In this document: one piece after another, positions 46,713 to 59,669 of the stretch
How positions within the stretch are numbered: position 1 is the first letter of the stretch
How the letters are laid out: each line of letters opens with the position of its first letter
Assembly: GCA_029204225.1 (NCBI GenBank)
Contig: CM055102.1
Span: 15,622,229 to 15,686,228, forward strand
Direction of reading: 5' to 3'
From: Diphasiastrum complanatum
Taxonomy: Eukaryota > Streptophyta > Lycopodiopsida > Lycopodiales > Lycopodiaceae
DNA: 64,000 nt
The notes under the pieces: model-generated
What the model saw: the letters and a program-made list of their open reading frames with translations, nothing else
What the model was told of the DNA's origin: nothing
The model's database searches: none
Translations under genes and position numbers: made by a program

Positions 46713-48931
46713 TAATTGTCAAACACAATACTTGATCATATGTCTATGTTCAACCACTAGGTTAAGTGCACCAGATAACCTTAGTAACTAGGAATACATA
46801 GCAGATCCACACAAGATTAATCGTGCTCATATGAAAAAACTCTCACTATGACCCAGTACATAAACACATATATCCTTATCTGGCAGATTCCTCCAAAATC
46901 CACATATGTTACTCACATATCTCACTGAGAATCTTGTAACTCAGCTACAGAAGTTTCTATTTCTCTTGAGTAAATAACATATCTAGGAAATATCTGAAGT
47001 GAATAATTCCACATCATAAGTTTTCCAACCATCATACTTTTATCAACAAAATTTTTTCTATCATTCAACCTACTTCAGACTTTAGTGTGCAAACCAAGAC
47101 TAGGCTGGCTTATACAGACATCTTTGGACAAAAGGTTCAAATTAAAGCGTTATTCCACTGATCCAATCCATAACTAAATGGTACTTGGTAGTATCTTAAT
47201 TCAATCTTTACCATTACTTCCCATATTCATGAATATCTCACAACTCAAAAATCTCCAAATCTCATCTAGTTCCAGATTATTCAAAATAATCACTAGAGAT
47301 ATCCTCTATTCACACATGATAGTTCCACCAATGCACACAAACTGGATTCCATAAAAGAAATCTATGCAACTGGTTGATCCCATGATAGACTGATTCCTAT
47401 CATTTTCTTCTCCCCCTTTTAAAAGAAATTTCACAATTTTGATTAAAGAGTTCCCAGGAGACAACGTATAAGATATCAAAGATTCGAAAAAGTCAGTAAT
47501 GAGTATTCAATACTAACCAGAATTTTTTCTTAAAATCATAAAATATCTTATCCCGAGTGATAGAAACATTACTCTCAATAATCAACTATCAAATAGAGAT
47601 AATAAAATTTGGGCTCAGGAAGTCTAAATTCCACTTAATCAATTGGAAACATCAATTGATTCTGAGCTATATTCACCAACCTAAAATGGAAGCATGAATT
47701 CATATAACTTAAACAATCCTTCAGAACCAATTTCTACACTGGAAGGAATTATATGAATCTTAGTCCAATTGTCTCGTATATAAGAAATTTCTAAAAAGTA
47801 GAGGTTTAAAATTAGTAGAGAAATAGCTTTTAAGGATTTTCGATTTGGAATTCATGAGATACCACTGAGGGATCCGAATCTATATCTCATAACCTCTCCA
47901 AATACCATAAATAGGCTCTACCAATGGTTTCAAGTGTTAGCATTATCGTTAATGTAAATACTAGCCACTGGCCTACAGATCATTTTCACACAAGAATTTT
48001 CTCTTTGAAATCACTGATGTCCCATACCACCAGTTTTCTCTCCAAGAAAGTCCTTTGCTTTTAGATCCAACCTTCGAAAAATCAAAAGACTATCTGACCA
48101 TCCTATACCTAATATAGGATCCGATCTTCAAAAAAATCTTTAACCACATCATCTGATAATCCAGAGATCTCATAACTTCATCTGGATTTCCAATACTAGA
48201 TATGCACATATCTATTCCACCAAGTATTGGAGTACCCCCAAATTTGTTCCAAATGAATTGCAAAAATCTATTAACAAAATTGTGATTTAACAAAAATCTG
48301 CGCATGGCTTTACCATCACATAAACAACCCATCTAGCTGGTACTATCCATCCCGAATTCCTACCATCTGAGAGTTACAACTCTTAGGAATAAGGTTCATT
48401 ACAATACAAATGTGAACCAAGTGTCATTCTTGTTCCATGTAACAATTTTCCATAACAAAATAGGGTCAACTCATAGTCCTATAAATATTCAAAATAAATT
48501 CAATTTAATAAATTCAAAAAATCGGTGTTATGCAATTTCCTTACAGGGATACTCAATCAACCCAAATTACACAACACTATCACATTTACCTACTCAGGTG
48601 CCTCATTTTCTTCCTCCCTTAGATTTTTCGGTCACCCGAAAATTCTTTTAGCGAAGGTCCCTGAAAATTCCATTGACACAAGTAAATGCTATGTACTTAT
48701 CTTTTGACCACGCCAGTTCATTTTCATTACTTTGTTAAAATTGCCAAACTCAATGAAAAATCAATAAAATCTGGTTCCGGGTATTCTTTACTATATTCGA
48801 TACACTTATTTTTTAAATCGAATATAGAACTACCTCCTAAAAATTACGACCTTATTCCATTTATTCACTTTCACAAGTATCTAAAAAGCTTTAGTTTCCA
48901 CTATCCTAAAAATCAAAATGATTGAATATAC
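46713..48931. other. AT-rich DNA, no gene seen
   Basis: No coding domain. About 46,720-46,790, reverse-complemented, resembles about 51,140-51,185 (GGTGCACTTAACCTAGTGG against GGTGCACTTAACTTAGTCGG, then ATGATCAAGTATTG), so at least part of it is retroelement-related and shared with the region right of the RT fragment. Confidence 0.45.
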
Positions 48932-49695
48932 ATGAAGGACAATGTGCAGGAATCTCAAGAGCTTATTCATCAAGGAGGAGTCTCTTCATCAAATATTGAT
49001 CAAGATGAAGACTTGTTGGGGCCAAGATCTCAAGAGAAGCCGAGTCTACCAAAGACTCCAAGAAGATCAACCCGAGAGAGATCCGAGCCTAGAAGACTCA
49101 CCTACTTGGAAAAAGGCAAACAAGTGGAGGATTCAAGTTCTCCACATGCTTTTCACACCTCCATTGAAGAACCATCAAGTGTGGAGAAATCTCTTCAATC
49201 AAAGGATTGGATCAAAGCTATGGAGGCAGAGTATGAAGCTTTGATGCAGAATGAGACTTGGCAACTTGTAGATCCACCTAATGACAAGCATGTCATTGGA
49301 TGCAAGTGGGTCTATAGAATCAAGCTCAATAATGATGGATCAATCAATAAGTTCAAAGCAAGGCTTTGTGCTAAAGGCTATGCCCAAATCAAAGGCATAG
49401 GTTATGAAGAAACCTTTGTTCCCGTAGCAAAGATGGTAACCATTAGAATTCTCATTACTATTTGTTGCTTTTATGATTGAAAAATGCTTCAACTTGATGT
49501 TTCCAATGCCTTCTTAAATGGTTACTTAGAAGAAGAAATATATATGCATCAACCTCCAGGTTTTGTTGTGAATGGCAAAGGATCAAAAGTATGCTTACTT
49601 TTGAAAAGTCTTTATGGCTTGAAACAAGCTCCAAGGGCTTGGTATGAGAGGTTGAACACTTATCTTCTTTCTATTGGTTTCAAGATTAGTTCATA
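48932..49695 (+). pseudogene. Ty1/copia linker and N-terminal RT fragment
   Basis: The linker RRSTRERSEPRRLTYLEKGK parallels RRTSRERQVPSRLTYDQKGK in the complete element, so they are related. Real RT sequence follows: KDWIKAMEAEYEALMQNETW, IGCKWVYRIKLNNDGSINKF, KARLCAKGYAQIKGIGYEET, then a TGA stop at about 49,478, and [20 protein letters not shown], with [19 protein letters not shown] to about 49,690. The first catalytic aspartate (LDVSNAF) is present. Sequence ends before the YVDD box. It shows what the RT of this family should look like and is absent from the complete copy. Confidence 0.9.
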
Positions 49696-51447
49696 TAGTT
49701 AGAATTAAAGTAGAATCATTGTGTTACTGCATTGTGGGTCCTATCACAAGCAAGTCGACGGGACACATGTCCCGCCAATGGCAACCTGGGTCATGCATGG
49801 GTTGCTTGAGTGAACAACTATATGTACAATGTAATCTCATTTTCAGAAATACAATTGCTATGTGAGCTTGCTGTGGAGAGTGTTTTCTGTCTGTGTTACT
49901 GTGTAGCATGATCTGTGTTCCTGTGCAAAGCAAATTCTAAGTTGGTATTAGAGCCGTACAGGGAGTGTACACAGTACAACATCGTTGTTGAAGAGAGCTT
50001 CGGGAGAACTGTCTTCTAAGAGTTCAGGGTTTACGGCAGGTTGAAGACAGAAAGAGAAGAAAAAATCTGGTGAAAAATTGACAATTTTGAAGCCAGTTGA
50101 AAATTGAAACCGGGTTTGGGGTTACAGTTTTTTATACATAACTGGTGATTTCTTCGCTGTTTGTGCACCGTTTTGGATGCCGTAAGGACAAGAAGGAAGC
50201 TAATTACATTGTCAACCAGCCATGGAGAGATTTTGAGGTTTATGTCAGAGATTTGCCTCCAGACAGTTAACCTAGCAGATTTGCGGTAAAAGGTGAAAAA
50301 AGCCACTTTGTCAAGTTGAGCTAAAATCACCATTTCTCCACGAAATTTCATGAGTGAACACTCTACAGACTTGGTATCAGTAGGGCGACCCTGCTCCAGG
50401 CCTCAGATTGTGCTCAAATCGATCCGTAAGTGAGTTAGATCAAGCAAAAATGAACTTGGGGAGGCGCACCATTGGATGGAGTCTGAAGGGTTATTGAAGA
50501 GGGGCCTGAAGAAATGAAGTGCATTTTGGCCTTCAACTTCATGAAAAATTTTCATTCTGAAATTGGAGCTGGGTCCCTTTAGGGTTTCCTGGGGGGGCGA
50601 CGAGACTTATTTGCATGCATGAAGTTTTTATTTAACTTCTCTCTTTTGTTTTTCCAAACATGAAATGGATGCATGTGAATGTGGGAGGCCTGACCCTGTT
50701 GATTGCATGTCTATCGGTTAGTTCAGTGAGTTGTGCTGACAGTAGCCTTGTGGTTGCAAAAAATATGAAATTAATGCAATGGCTATTCGTAACATTTTTA
50801 TGGTTACGTAGGCTGGATCTTTGGATGTCTTTGCAAAAATCAATGCAATGGTCGATTCGGGAATAAGTTTTTTGTGAGTCTACCTGAATTGACAGATGAG
50901 AATTGAGTTATCTATTCTCCTGAGCTTAACCGGGAGAATCTTTAAAAAATAATTTTATTATTCTAACTGTTATGTCTATGTCATTGGATCCATGGATTTA
51001 GGATTGGCAATAAAATACTATTCTTCATGGTAATTTTTTCTCCAGGCAAGTACCCTATAATGGAAATTTGATTTCCTGGTATTGTGCTTTTTATCGGTTT
51101 AACTCTATAGTAGAAATATTACTAGGATTATTTGGTGCACTTAACTTAGTCGGTGAACATAAATATACGATCAAGTATTGTTGAGATAGATACTTGCAAA
51201 ATTAACAGATCTTTTTGTGGAAGGTTTACTGGTTAACTTATAAATGATTTAGATGAGGATCTAAATGTGGTGTTGAACTAGTATAATTGAATTCAGCACC
51301 TATACATTTGAGATTCCTGAATCATTGGCAATTAACTTGAGTAGTTTATTACTCCAAGATGAAGTTAATTGGTAAAACGATTAGTGTGATAGGATTCACC
51401 AGAAATTGATGGTTTTGAATTATATTGCTTGTAAGACGCATGATTAG
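49696..51447 (+). other. Retroelement-like non-coding DNA with primer-site-like sequences
   Basis: TTGGTATTAGAGC at 49,942-49,954 differs by one base from the copia primer site and follows sequence with LTR-like features. A second look-alike, TTGGTATCAGTAGGG, lies near 50,371. No gene found; a 68-codon frame at 50,660-50,866 has no motif. Confidence 0.4.
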
Positions 51448-51860
51448 TGTGAGAGATTTCAACTAGTTTAGTCATATTAGCTACATTTGTTTATTTGGCA
51501 TTTGAGGCCAATTTCATATTAGACTTAGAGTTTGACTTTTCAAAGTTATATTGGTCTAAAAGCATTTGAATAAACACTTTTGAAAAGTGTGGGAATTCAT
51601 ATTACACGAGTTTTAGTAGATTAAAATTTGAGTAGTAGAGAAATTGAATCTAGTCACAATAATAGTAGGGTTTTCTATTATGGAGGGAATTTAGGTTTGG
51701 ACATGTAATAAAAGGATGTATCTCATGGGAAGAGATACAGTTCTCTCTCTCTTATCTCATTCATGCTTATACATGGTTCTCTTGGGTTTTACTATCCATT
51801 GGGGCACTATACTTGTGATATCTTGCAATTTTGTGTGTAGCTATTATCATTTTGGTATGC
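51448..51860 (+). repeat. Diverged copia LTR (same family as the complete element)
   Basis: It starts TGTGAGAGATTTCAACTAGT and stays alignable with the LTR at 29,712, including GAATAAACACTTTTGAAAAG, ATAAAAGGATGTATCTCATG (the TATA region) and TGCTTATACATGGTTCTCTT. Many substitutions and indels show it is older. Similarity fades near 51,860. It may be a truncated solo or 3' LTR. Confidence 0.8.
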
Positions 51861-53935
51861 TTTTTGTCTTTAGTTACCAGTGGCATATAGAACTTGAATA
51901 TCTAGCACTTCTGTTAAAGAATCTGGTTTGAAAATTATTATTAAAATCCAATATTTTTTGGAGGGAAAGATTTTGGAATGATTCTCTATTTTCTTGAGTT
52001 ATGTTGGATATATACTCCAGTATCTTGTAATGATTAGGTATTTTGGATTCAAGTGAGTTATGATTGACGAATCATACGAATCTAAATATTTATGATTAAT
52101 GGATCATAAATATATACTTAATTGTTGTCAGCGAATTATAAGGAATTGTGATGATTCTTAAGTGTGATTTTTAATTCTTGATCTATTAAATGAGTTAGGA
52201 ATTTAGATCAAAGTTTTGAATATCTTTACTCTAGTATGTTATTTGAAACATAGTTTGGTGAGTAGCAACCTAGTGCGTCAACCTTGTTGGCCCACAAAAA
52301 GACATGTGACAAATTTTCTTGGACATCTTTTTTAGGATCGTCTTTAAATTTTCGCTCAACCATTCACTCACAAGTATTATGATGAGAATGTTTTAAAGCA
52401 CAAATCTCAAGTCATTAATATTTTAATATTCATAATACTCTAGAAAGAGAGGACCTTGATCTTACACCAACTCAGATTGGCATTCAAACCTTGTGATGAC
52501 ATCTTGCTTAAAAAATTCAGTTCGATTATCTTAAGTGATGCCACTTGGAGCATGGGATTTTGGCCATTTTGTGTCATGTTCAGTTGCAACCCCCCCAATG
52601 TAAGTGTTGTTTGACATCATGATATCAATGTTAAACTTATCACATGATGAACAAAAATTTCATACTCCTCTTCCTTGTGTCGAGCCAATACACATCCCCG
52701 TGCATACTATGTTTAATTCAAAGAAATTAGGCTATGATAAGTTTGCCAAACATAGCTTAATGTTCTTATGTGACCTAGACATTCTTTTTCAAAGTTTTCT
52801 ACAAGACTCTACTCATCTCACTTGTCCCAAAAACATATCCTTGGCAACTCCAAGAACACATTTGCTTGGATTGAAAGTGTTGCCAATTATGACTCTTTAA
52901 TGGGCAATTTCCCACCATCATTAGGTGTTCGTCTCGTGTGTTGTATAACATTTCTTCCAAGAAACTCTTCATAAACTTATCAAGATATTCTTAAAAAGCA
53001 CATGACATGACGTTCTAAAAGATAGTTGTACTATTAAAGAGCCCAGAAGGTATTATTTGAGGTCATGCACAATCATATTAGAATTAGGATGATAGCATGA
53101 GAACTTGTGTGTGTGTGTGTGTGTGTGTGTGTTGTGTAAGTTGCAAAATAAGTGAGTTTTCAAAAGATGAAAGCAAACATTTTTGTGGGTTGGAGGAAGG
53201 CCCTAGTCCAAGTGCCTTTTTCCTTAACCACTACATTGGGTCTTCTTTTGGAAGTTTCTAGAAGAATGGATTGTATACTAAAATATTCACCTAGACAATC
53301 AATTTAAGTGGCTATCACATAGCAAATGGACCTTTAGCACCTCCAGTACAAGATATGCAACTTCTCAAAGTTGCTCCATAAGGCCAATACCAAAGATTTT
53401 AGGAGCAATCATGTGGAATTTGACGAGAAACAACCCTACCTAGGCATTCACTCAAGTACTGAGATAGCTATTATTTGGACTCATATGAGATTTATTAACT
53501 CTAGTACATTAAAGGCATGCACCTCCAAGTTGTTGGTGCCTTCATAGTCGAGTTAATATTAGGGTTAAAAAAGTTGGTGCCCATTGACTTCATACCCAAG
53601 TTGATATTGGGGCTAAAAAGGCATTTAAGTCGGTGCAAGGCCAACTTTTACTTTTTCTTTTTGACTTCACCCACATGTGGCCTCGGAGTTTGACCTTGGG
53701 TGGTCAATCTAAGTGTTCACATGGAGAACTTGAAGACCACTGATTTGAATAAACAACCATCATGCTTATGCAAATTATGCTATATTTGAAAGTAGCTCCA
53801 AAATTCAAACCCAAAAGGAACTATTGGGCATTAATGCTACATGCCAGGCCTATTTCAGAACGAATAATGTGTAAAATAGGCTTTCCTGACTCCATGACCT
53901 AAATGTCTTAATCTACGACTGCCTTTACCCCTGTG
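51861..53935. other. Intergenic DNA, no gene seen
   Basis: No recognisable domain. A (GT)n tract lies at 53,106-53,131. The longest open frame, 52,604-52,900, has no motif. Confidence 0.5.
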
Positions 53936-53939
53936 ACTC

Positions 53940-54500
53940 TGCCTAGCGCCACGTGGAAGCGAGTGATTGGGGGTGATTGAATTTATAGGCAGTACGTGGT
54001 CACCGGTTGGTTAAGTTGGTAAGTGGTCATGCGTCCATTAGACCAATGGTCACCTGCCTTTTGCAGAATCCTAGCTGAGGCCCTAGGGGGCTGCGTCCTA
54101 AGGTCGACAACTTGATTAAAGGCGCTCACCGTTGGATCTTCTGATGAGCGTTCAGATCTCGTCATGCTACCAGGATCGACTGCTGGATGGGCTCCACGTG
54201 GAAGTGTGCCACGTGGCTGATATCTAAGTGGGTTATCAGTTGGCCAGGTTGGGTCTGACGGTTCTGACCGTCCTGACGAGTATTAAATGTGTCCTGCGCA
54301 CTTCATTAAAACATTCGCGTCAGCGCAATAAATAGCGTTAGCCAACCTGGAGCTCCGGTCTCCCGGTCACTTATACCGGTTGCAGCCGGCGGCACGATGC
54401 TCTCCACGTAGATTACCCGTGATGCCGGTGGTCGATACCGGCTGACAGCTGTTACCGGGCGTCGACTTTCAAGGATTCAAAGAATCACAGGAACCACGAT
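53940..54500 (+). promoter_or_regulatory. G-box-rich, GC-richer promoter-like region
   Basis: CCACGTGG occurs near 53,950, 54,191 and 54,210, and CCACGTAG near 54,404. CCGTTGGATC near 54,130 is the complement of GATCCAACGG, a word also seen in the module upstream of the Ariadne gene. ACCGG words cluster at 54,300-54,460. This looks like a promoter region for a plus-strand transcript starting near 54.75 kb; no binding data. Confidence 0.4.
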
Positions 54501-54739
54501 CGAGGCTTAATTAAAAATTACGACTCAGTTAACCCAGCTTAAGATACGGTTAACCTTAGCTTAACGCTTAACACCATCGTTTAGGACGTTAGACGAGTCA
54601 GATAAGGGGTTTAATGAAGGATTAGTCTTGATCTGGCTTTAGCCGTCACTTAAGCGCGTACTTGAAAATTTTAATCCTGTTTAATCCCGCTTACGTGAAG
54701 GCTTTTGGGGATTAATCCGTATGGATTAGTGGTAATTGT

Positions 54740-54960
54740 GATTAACGTGCTTCGTCTCGCCTTGTCTCTCGCCCTTGTCGTCTCCCCGAAACGATTCCTC
54801 GTCTTTTTTCGTTTACCCCGCGCTTTTTGCCGAGAGTTTTGTTCGATCCTGAAGTTTTTGTCTCTCGTTTCTCGTCCTCGTCGGACCTCCATCGATCGAT
54901 CGATGCTGTAATCCATCTTTTTCTCTGTTTCTGTGCCTCCAGCTTCATTTATTATTGCAT
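54740..54960 (+). promoter_or_regulatory. Pyrimidine-rich leader-like segment
   Basis: A TC-rich plus-strand stretch (CTCGCCTTGTCTCTCGCCCT, CGTTTCTCGTCCTCGTC) resembles the 5' leader of a plant gene. It could be the first, non-coding exon of the leucine-zipper gene at 62 kb or of an unseen non-coding transcript. No coding exon was found next to it. Confidence 0.3.
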
Positions 54961-57900
54961 ATCGATGTCTGCACCAGATTATGGCGCTTTATGACGAAGA
55001 TATCTGATCTGAATCGGCTCTTTTGCTCATGCTTGCTACAATTGCGTCATGGCGGCAGATTCTTGCTCAAGCTGGTTTTCTATCAACACTTGCTTCACTA
55101 ATACACTCATGTATTGGATGTGTCCAGTCATTCTGGTCGTGTGGTGATGGTAGCAATCATGTTGCCTTTTGGACTCTGCTGCTGTATTTCTGATTTGAGT
55201 AACCGCAGCTGCATTCTGACGTTATCTGCTTCGAATATGTTCGTTCGTCAATGATTCAACGGGTGCTTGATGCTGGCATGTACCTCGGAGCTGCCGTAAC
55301 GAGTAATTCTTCTTCTCTTTTACGCTCAATTATTTTACAGTGAAGCTTGCCAGTGTTTTGTTCTTCCACATTGGAGTCTGAATGTTCTTTACGGTCGACG
55401 TTAGGCAGTGCAGAATAAACTTGTTATCTCCGACACAAGCCTGCAAGTGAAAGAAATAGTATAACTGTCACTTCTGCAAACCAAGCCTCGGGTTACAGGA
55501 TGAAGAAGGCCGCATCAGGTATGCCTGCTGATAAGGGTTTAATGTTTATCTCTAGACATTGCCGCCCGAGCTTCATTTCAATGTACACTTATTCATACTC
55601 ATCTTTAGCTAAACATATATTTAGCAGCCTAGAAGCTACAATGAAATAATGTCTGTGCTGAGCAAGCTATTGTTCATCCGTTTACAGCAGCAACAGCGAA
55701 CTAGGAGATGTTGCTTTGTGGTAACGCTTTTATGTTTAAGACTGTTCCCTTCTCTTGGACGGCATGCTGTATGTTCCACAATTATTTTGCCATTTTCTAC
55801 TGTGGCTCTATATTGTGACGATGCTTGCTGCGGATATTGCAAATTTTTTGAGGCTGTTTACAAGTCGCGTTAGATGCTCCTTGTTGAAGCCAGCGGAGCT
55901 GGACCGTATCAGATAGCTGTCAGTAGCGCTCGTTAGATGTCAGCTATTGTATGCAGTAAGCCTTAGCAATATAGCTCTTTTGTGGCATCAAGCTGTACAA
56001 TTTGCGTGCCACTTGTTCCATTGTTTCGAGTATTTCCACTACTTGAAAATATGATGGAATTAGCATGAATTAGCACCAGAGCAGCTGCTTTGTTAGCATG
56101 CAATTATTGGATAGCAAGAACATGTTATATAGGGATTGCTGGGAGCTTTACCAAAGATGAGCTTACTCTACGTTTCTATAGCAGGTTCAATGAGGTTTGA
56201 GTGAGCAACCAGCACCCAAGCCTGGACGCGTTTGTTCATATAGTATCTTGTTTGGAATCGTCTATCGCGTTTAGATGTATTTTGTTTGGCGTTTTGATGT
56301 ACTGACTCAAGACTTCAATTTTGCCCTTTGGTAAACAGTCTGGATGAGTCTGGATTGTTTATTATTCCAATTCTTTTCTCCTACAGAGATAGTAATTCTT
56401 TAAAAACCGTGTGTACTTAAGGATAATATACATAGAATAATTAGAACAAATTACATGATCTATTGGAGGACTATCTTTGCTTACTCGTACCCTGTTCTGA
56501 AAGTTCTGCATTCACATGACATGAAATACTGTTATGATGAATCTTAGAAAAGTGTAGGCTCAAAATCAAAATCGTATGTGCCATAGGTTTTGTTTCCAAC
56601 TTCAAAGTTCATAAATCAAATTGCACTTCGAAATATTGGGGCGGATATATTTTTAACTTTGTGTTTTGGCTATGATCAAACAGACAGGTCTGAGATTGAG
56701 TTGAATCAAAGGATTTGGAATCATAACTTTGTGATGAAGTACTGATGTGGATGTGATGGAGGAAAGTTCAATCTTGTTTCAACATGGAGCATGAAATTTT
56801 TCCAGAGAATGAGTCAATCGAATTTCCACTTCCTTCCTGCAATATAAGGGGACGGGTTGGGAATTGCAAAAAATCTGCTATTGGCAATGGACATTGGAGG
56901 TCACTGAGGTGATGCAGGATTTACTTATATTTGTTACTTTTGAATGATGAAGCACCTATGGATAGAAAGTTAAGAATGTATTGATTTTTTGTTTGCTTCA
57001 ATAAAGGTTACGTGTTTATGGTTAAAATGTTTGTTTTACAAAGCTTAGATTGTTAAAAGATTGGGATGTACATTTAAAGAAAAATCTTGTTTGTCATTAT
57101 TGCTTTTAAGAAACTATATTCATGTTTATCAAATTTTAATGGTGAGTTGCTTTGCTATTTTGTGACATGCATGAAATTTCTCCAGGAACCATCTTATAGT
57201 GAGATATGCCTTGGAGCTGGAATTTGGTGTTGAAATATCTTCTGTTACTCACTTCCGTCCATTGGGTTGATTGTGAACGATTCATGCTTGAACTTCTCAA
57301 ATTCTCAAAAGACAATCTTCTTATACGGAAGTGTAGATGTGGTTGAGATTGTCTGAAGTTTCAAACCATGCCTTCAATTACATTGCTTCATATGAAATAG
57401 GCACGAAATTCCTACAGACAACGAACTTAGAGTTAGCACATGTTAATTTTCTACAGAAAACAACCTGCTCCTTCCAAAATTGGTGCGCCTGTTCCATACT
57501 GGCCCGACTTGCCCAGTGAACTAAAATTACCACTGTTCTGAAAGTATGTATTGCCCTGTGAATACATAACCACTGGTTATGCCAAGTGGCATGGAACGTA
57601 AGTGGCTAGGCTTCTCTAAAAGTACTTCTGCCGTCGAGGAGATCAGTCGTTAAAAAGAAAGGAGTCATTGGACTGTATTGCAAGAAGGTACATAGTTCCA
57701 GACTCCAGCCACAGAATGAGATAGGAGGGGTTGCCAATACTTGAGCATCTGCAGGATTGCCGATTGGATGTAGTACTAGATAGCTGGCACAGAACTTGTC
57801 TCTGGATACAATCTAGTTCCATGTCACAGAGCAAAGGAAGTTAATATCCTGGTCAGGCCGAGCATTAGCAAGTATAGGCACATTGGAAGTTGTGGCTGGT

Positions 57901-59600
57901 TCTGGAGCAACATTGCACTCGTCTCGATTTACCTCCAAGGGCTCCTTAAGCTCCTTCATTCGTCAGCACCAAGATTCTTTGTCCAGCCATATGCTGTTGT
58001 GGAGCACCCATGCTCGTCTCATGCCCGCTCAACACGTGCATCTGGCGAGTGATCCTTTGAGTTGCTGCTTTTAAAGTTGAGGTTTGTGGTGTGGAACAAA
58101 CTCTGCTGTGGGTGGCCTCCAAGCATCTTGACTGGTAGCAATCAATGCCTCCCTGAATACCTCTTTGCCAAGAACACCACAAGGGATGTGCACGGAGAAG
58201 AATGTCACTTACGGCTCATGTGGCAGTCTTGCTGTGACTTTCTGAGTGCCTGTGCTGGACAGGCTGATGTGGTAAAACTCTAGAGGTGCTTGCATGTGAA
58301 TATGAGGCCTCTACTCCTGGGCCCTTTCCTGCCTGTCTCACTCTCTTCTGCATGTGTTCCCCCTCATCCTCTCCTCTAACACTACCAATTTGAACTCCAG
58401 CTGTGCATGAACATGACTTGTAGGGCCCAATCATCTGGTGGGTTGTCACCAATGGTGCTACTGATGTGGGAGTGTCCAAGATAGCCTGGAGAACCCCCAA
58501 TTCATGGCAGGAGGAAGTAAGCATGATGGAGCTGGTGTTTGAGAATATCAAATACACTAAGCTGCCTGCTGCTTGAGGGCCCTGGCATAGCGTGCCTGCT
58601 GCCAGGAACTGATGTTAACAGCCTGCATGCTAAATGATGTCCCCATGGTGGTTTGTTTCGCTAGTGGATGACACTGAGCCTGTGTGTGTGCTTCTTGCGG
58701 TCCCTGCCTGATACCAATATCCAAATGTTCTAGTGGGTCCCAAGGGTACTGGCTTGCTACCAGTTGGTCCTTACCCAACATCAAATGTTCTGCATCCTGC
58801 AACTTGTGCCCTGCTGCTGAAGAAATGAGTAATTTGACACTCAACAATTCAGTTCATTCAACTTCAATCTGCAAGCACAATTCACTGCCTACTGTCAGGC
58901 AATCAGGCCTTACAATTTGAAATTAATGACTTCTTATTTTTGGTCAGTAGATTTGAGAACATCTTCCCACAATGAAGGCAGCCCTTCCTGCGTGCACCCA
59001 AGTTGGCATATCAACACTCTTCAGATCAATCAACTCCATCTCTAAATATAGGCTATCTGCTTCTTGCAACATGATGGATGACACTGTTGGTAATCCCAAA
59101 ATGAACTGTCGTAGATGTAGAAAAAAGAAATCAGTAAACCGCCCAAACAGACACCACAAGCAAGCAAACCTACAAGCAGAGGTGCACAATCACGCGTTAG
59201 GTCCTACGCCTTAATAAAACCCTCACAATAGCCAATGCCAGAAGAAAGAAATGCACAGAAACTCCAAAATGCAGTATATGGGGGTTTGCGTTTTACTCAC
59301 CCAACCAATTGAAAGTGTGGTCCTACAACTGCTTAGAACCCAGAAACAAATAATCATGGCAACATACACAGAAATTGGTTAATGTAAGCCTAATTACAAG
59401 CAAATTCACTTCTAAAAAAATGTGCTGAAAACAAAAATATGCACACAAATTTATTCCTCACTGGCGATAGCCTTCGAAAATTCACCCAAATTTTCACTTG
59501 ATTGACGAGAAATAGGTTTCTATGATACATCATTGATGAAGATTGCCTAGAAAAGTGAAAAATTGTCACCTTTGTCTTTTTGCACACCACGAACTTTCTC
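54961..59600. other. No gene recognised (possible intron or intergenic)
   Basis: Moderate AT content, no transposon or protein domain. On the minus strand 57,946-58,847 holds three successive open frames (78, 113 and 96 codons), rich in Gln, Ser and His, that I cannot assign. Confidence 0.4.
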
Positions 59601-59614
59601 TAAAGTTTGGGAAA

Positions 59615-59618
<4 letters not shown>

Positions 59619-59667
<49 letters not shown>
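59619..59667. repeat. (CT)n microsatellite
   Basis: About 49 bp of plus-strand (CT)n, followed at 59,708-59,767 by two approximate 30-bp copies beginning GATGCTGCAGATTG. Confidence 0.95.

Positions 59668-59669
<2 letters not shown>

Noticed and set aside
52604-52900. 98-codon plus-strand frame
   Set aside because: No recognisable motif, AT-rich, no neighbouring exon.
53983-54165. Possible tRNA-like A-box (GGTTGGTTAAGTTGGTAAG)
   Set aside because: No B-box at the right distance and no cloverleaf; probably chance in promoter-like DNA.
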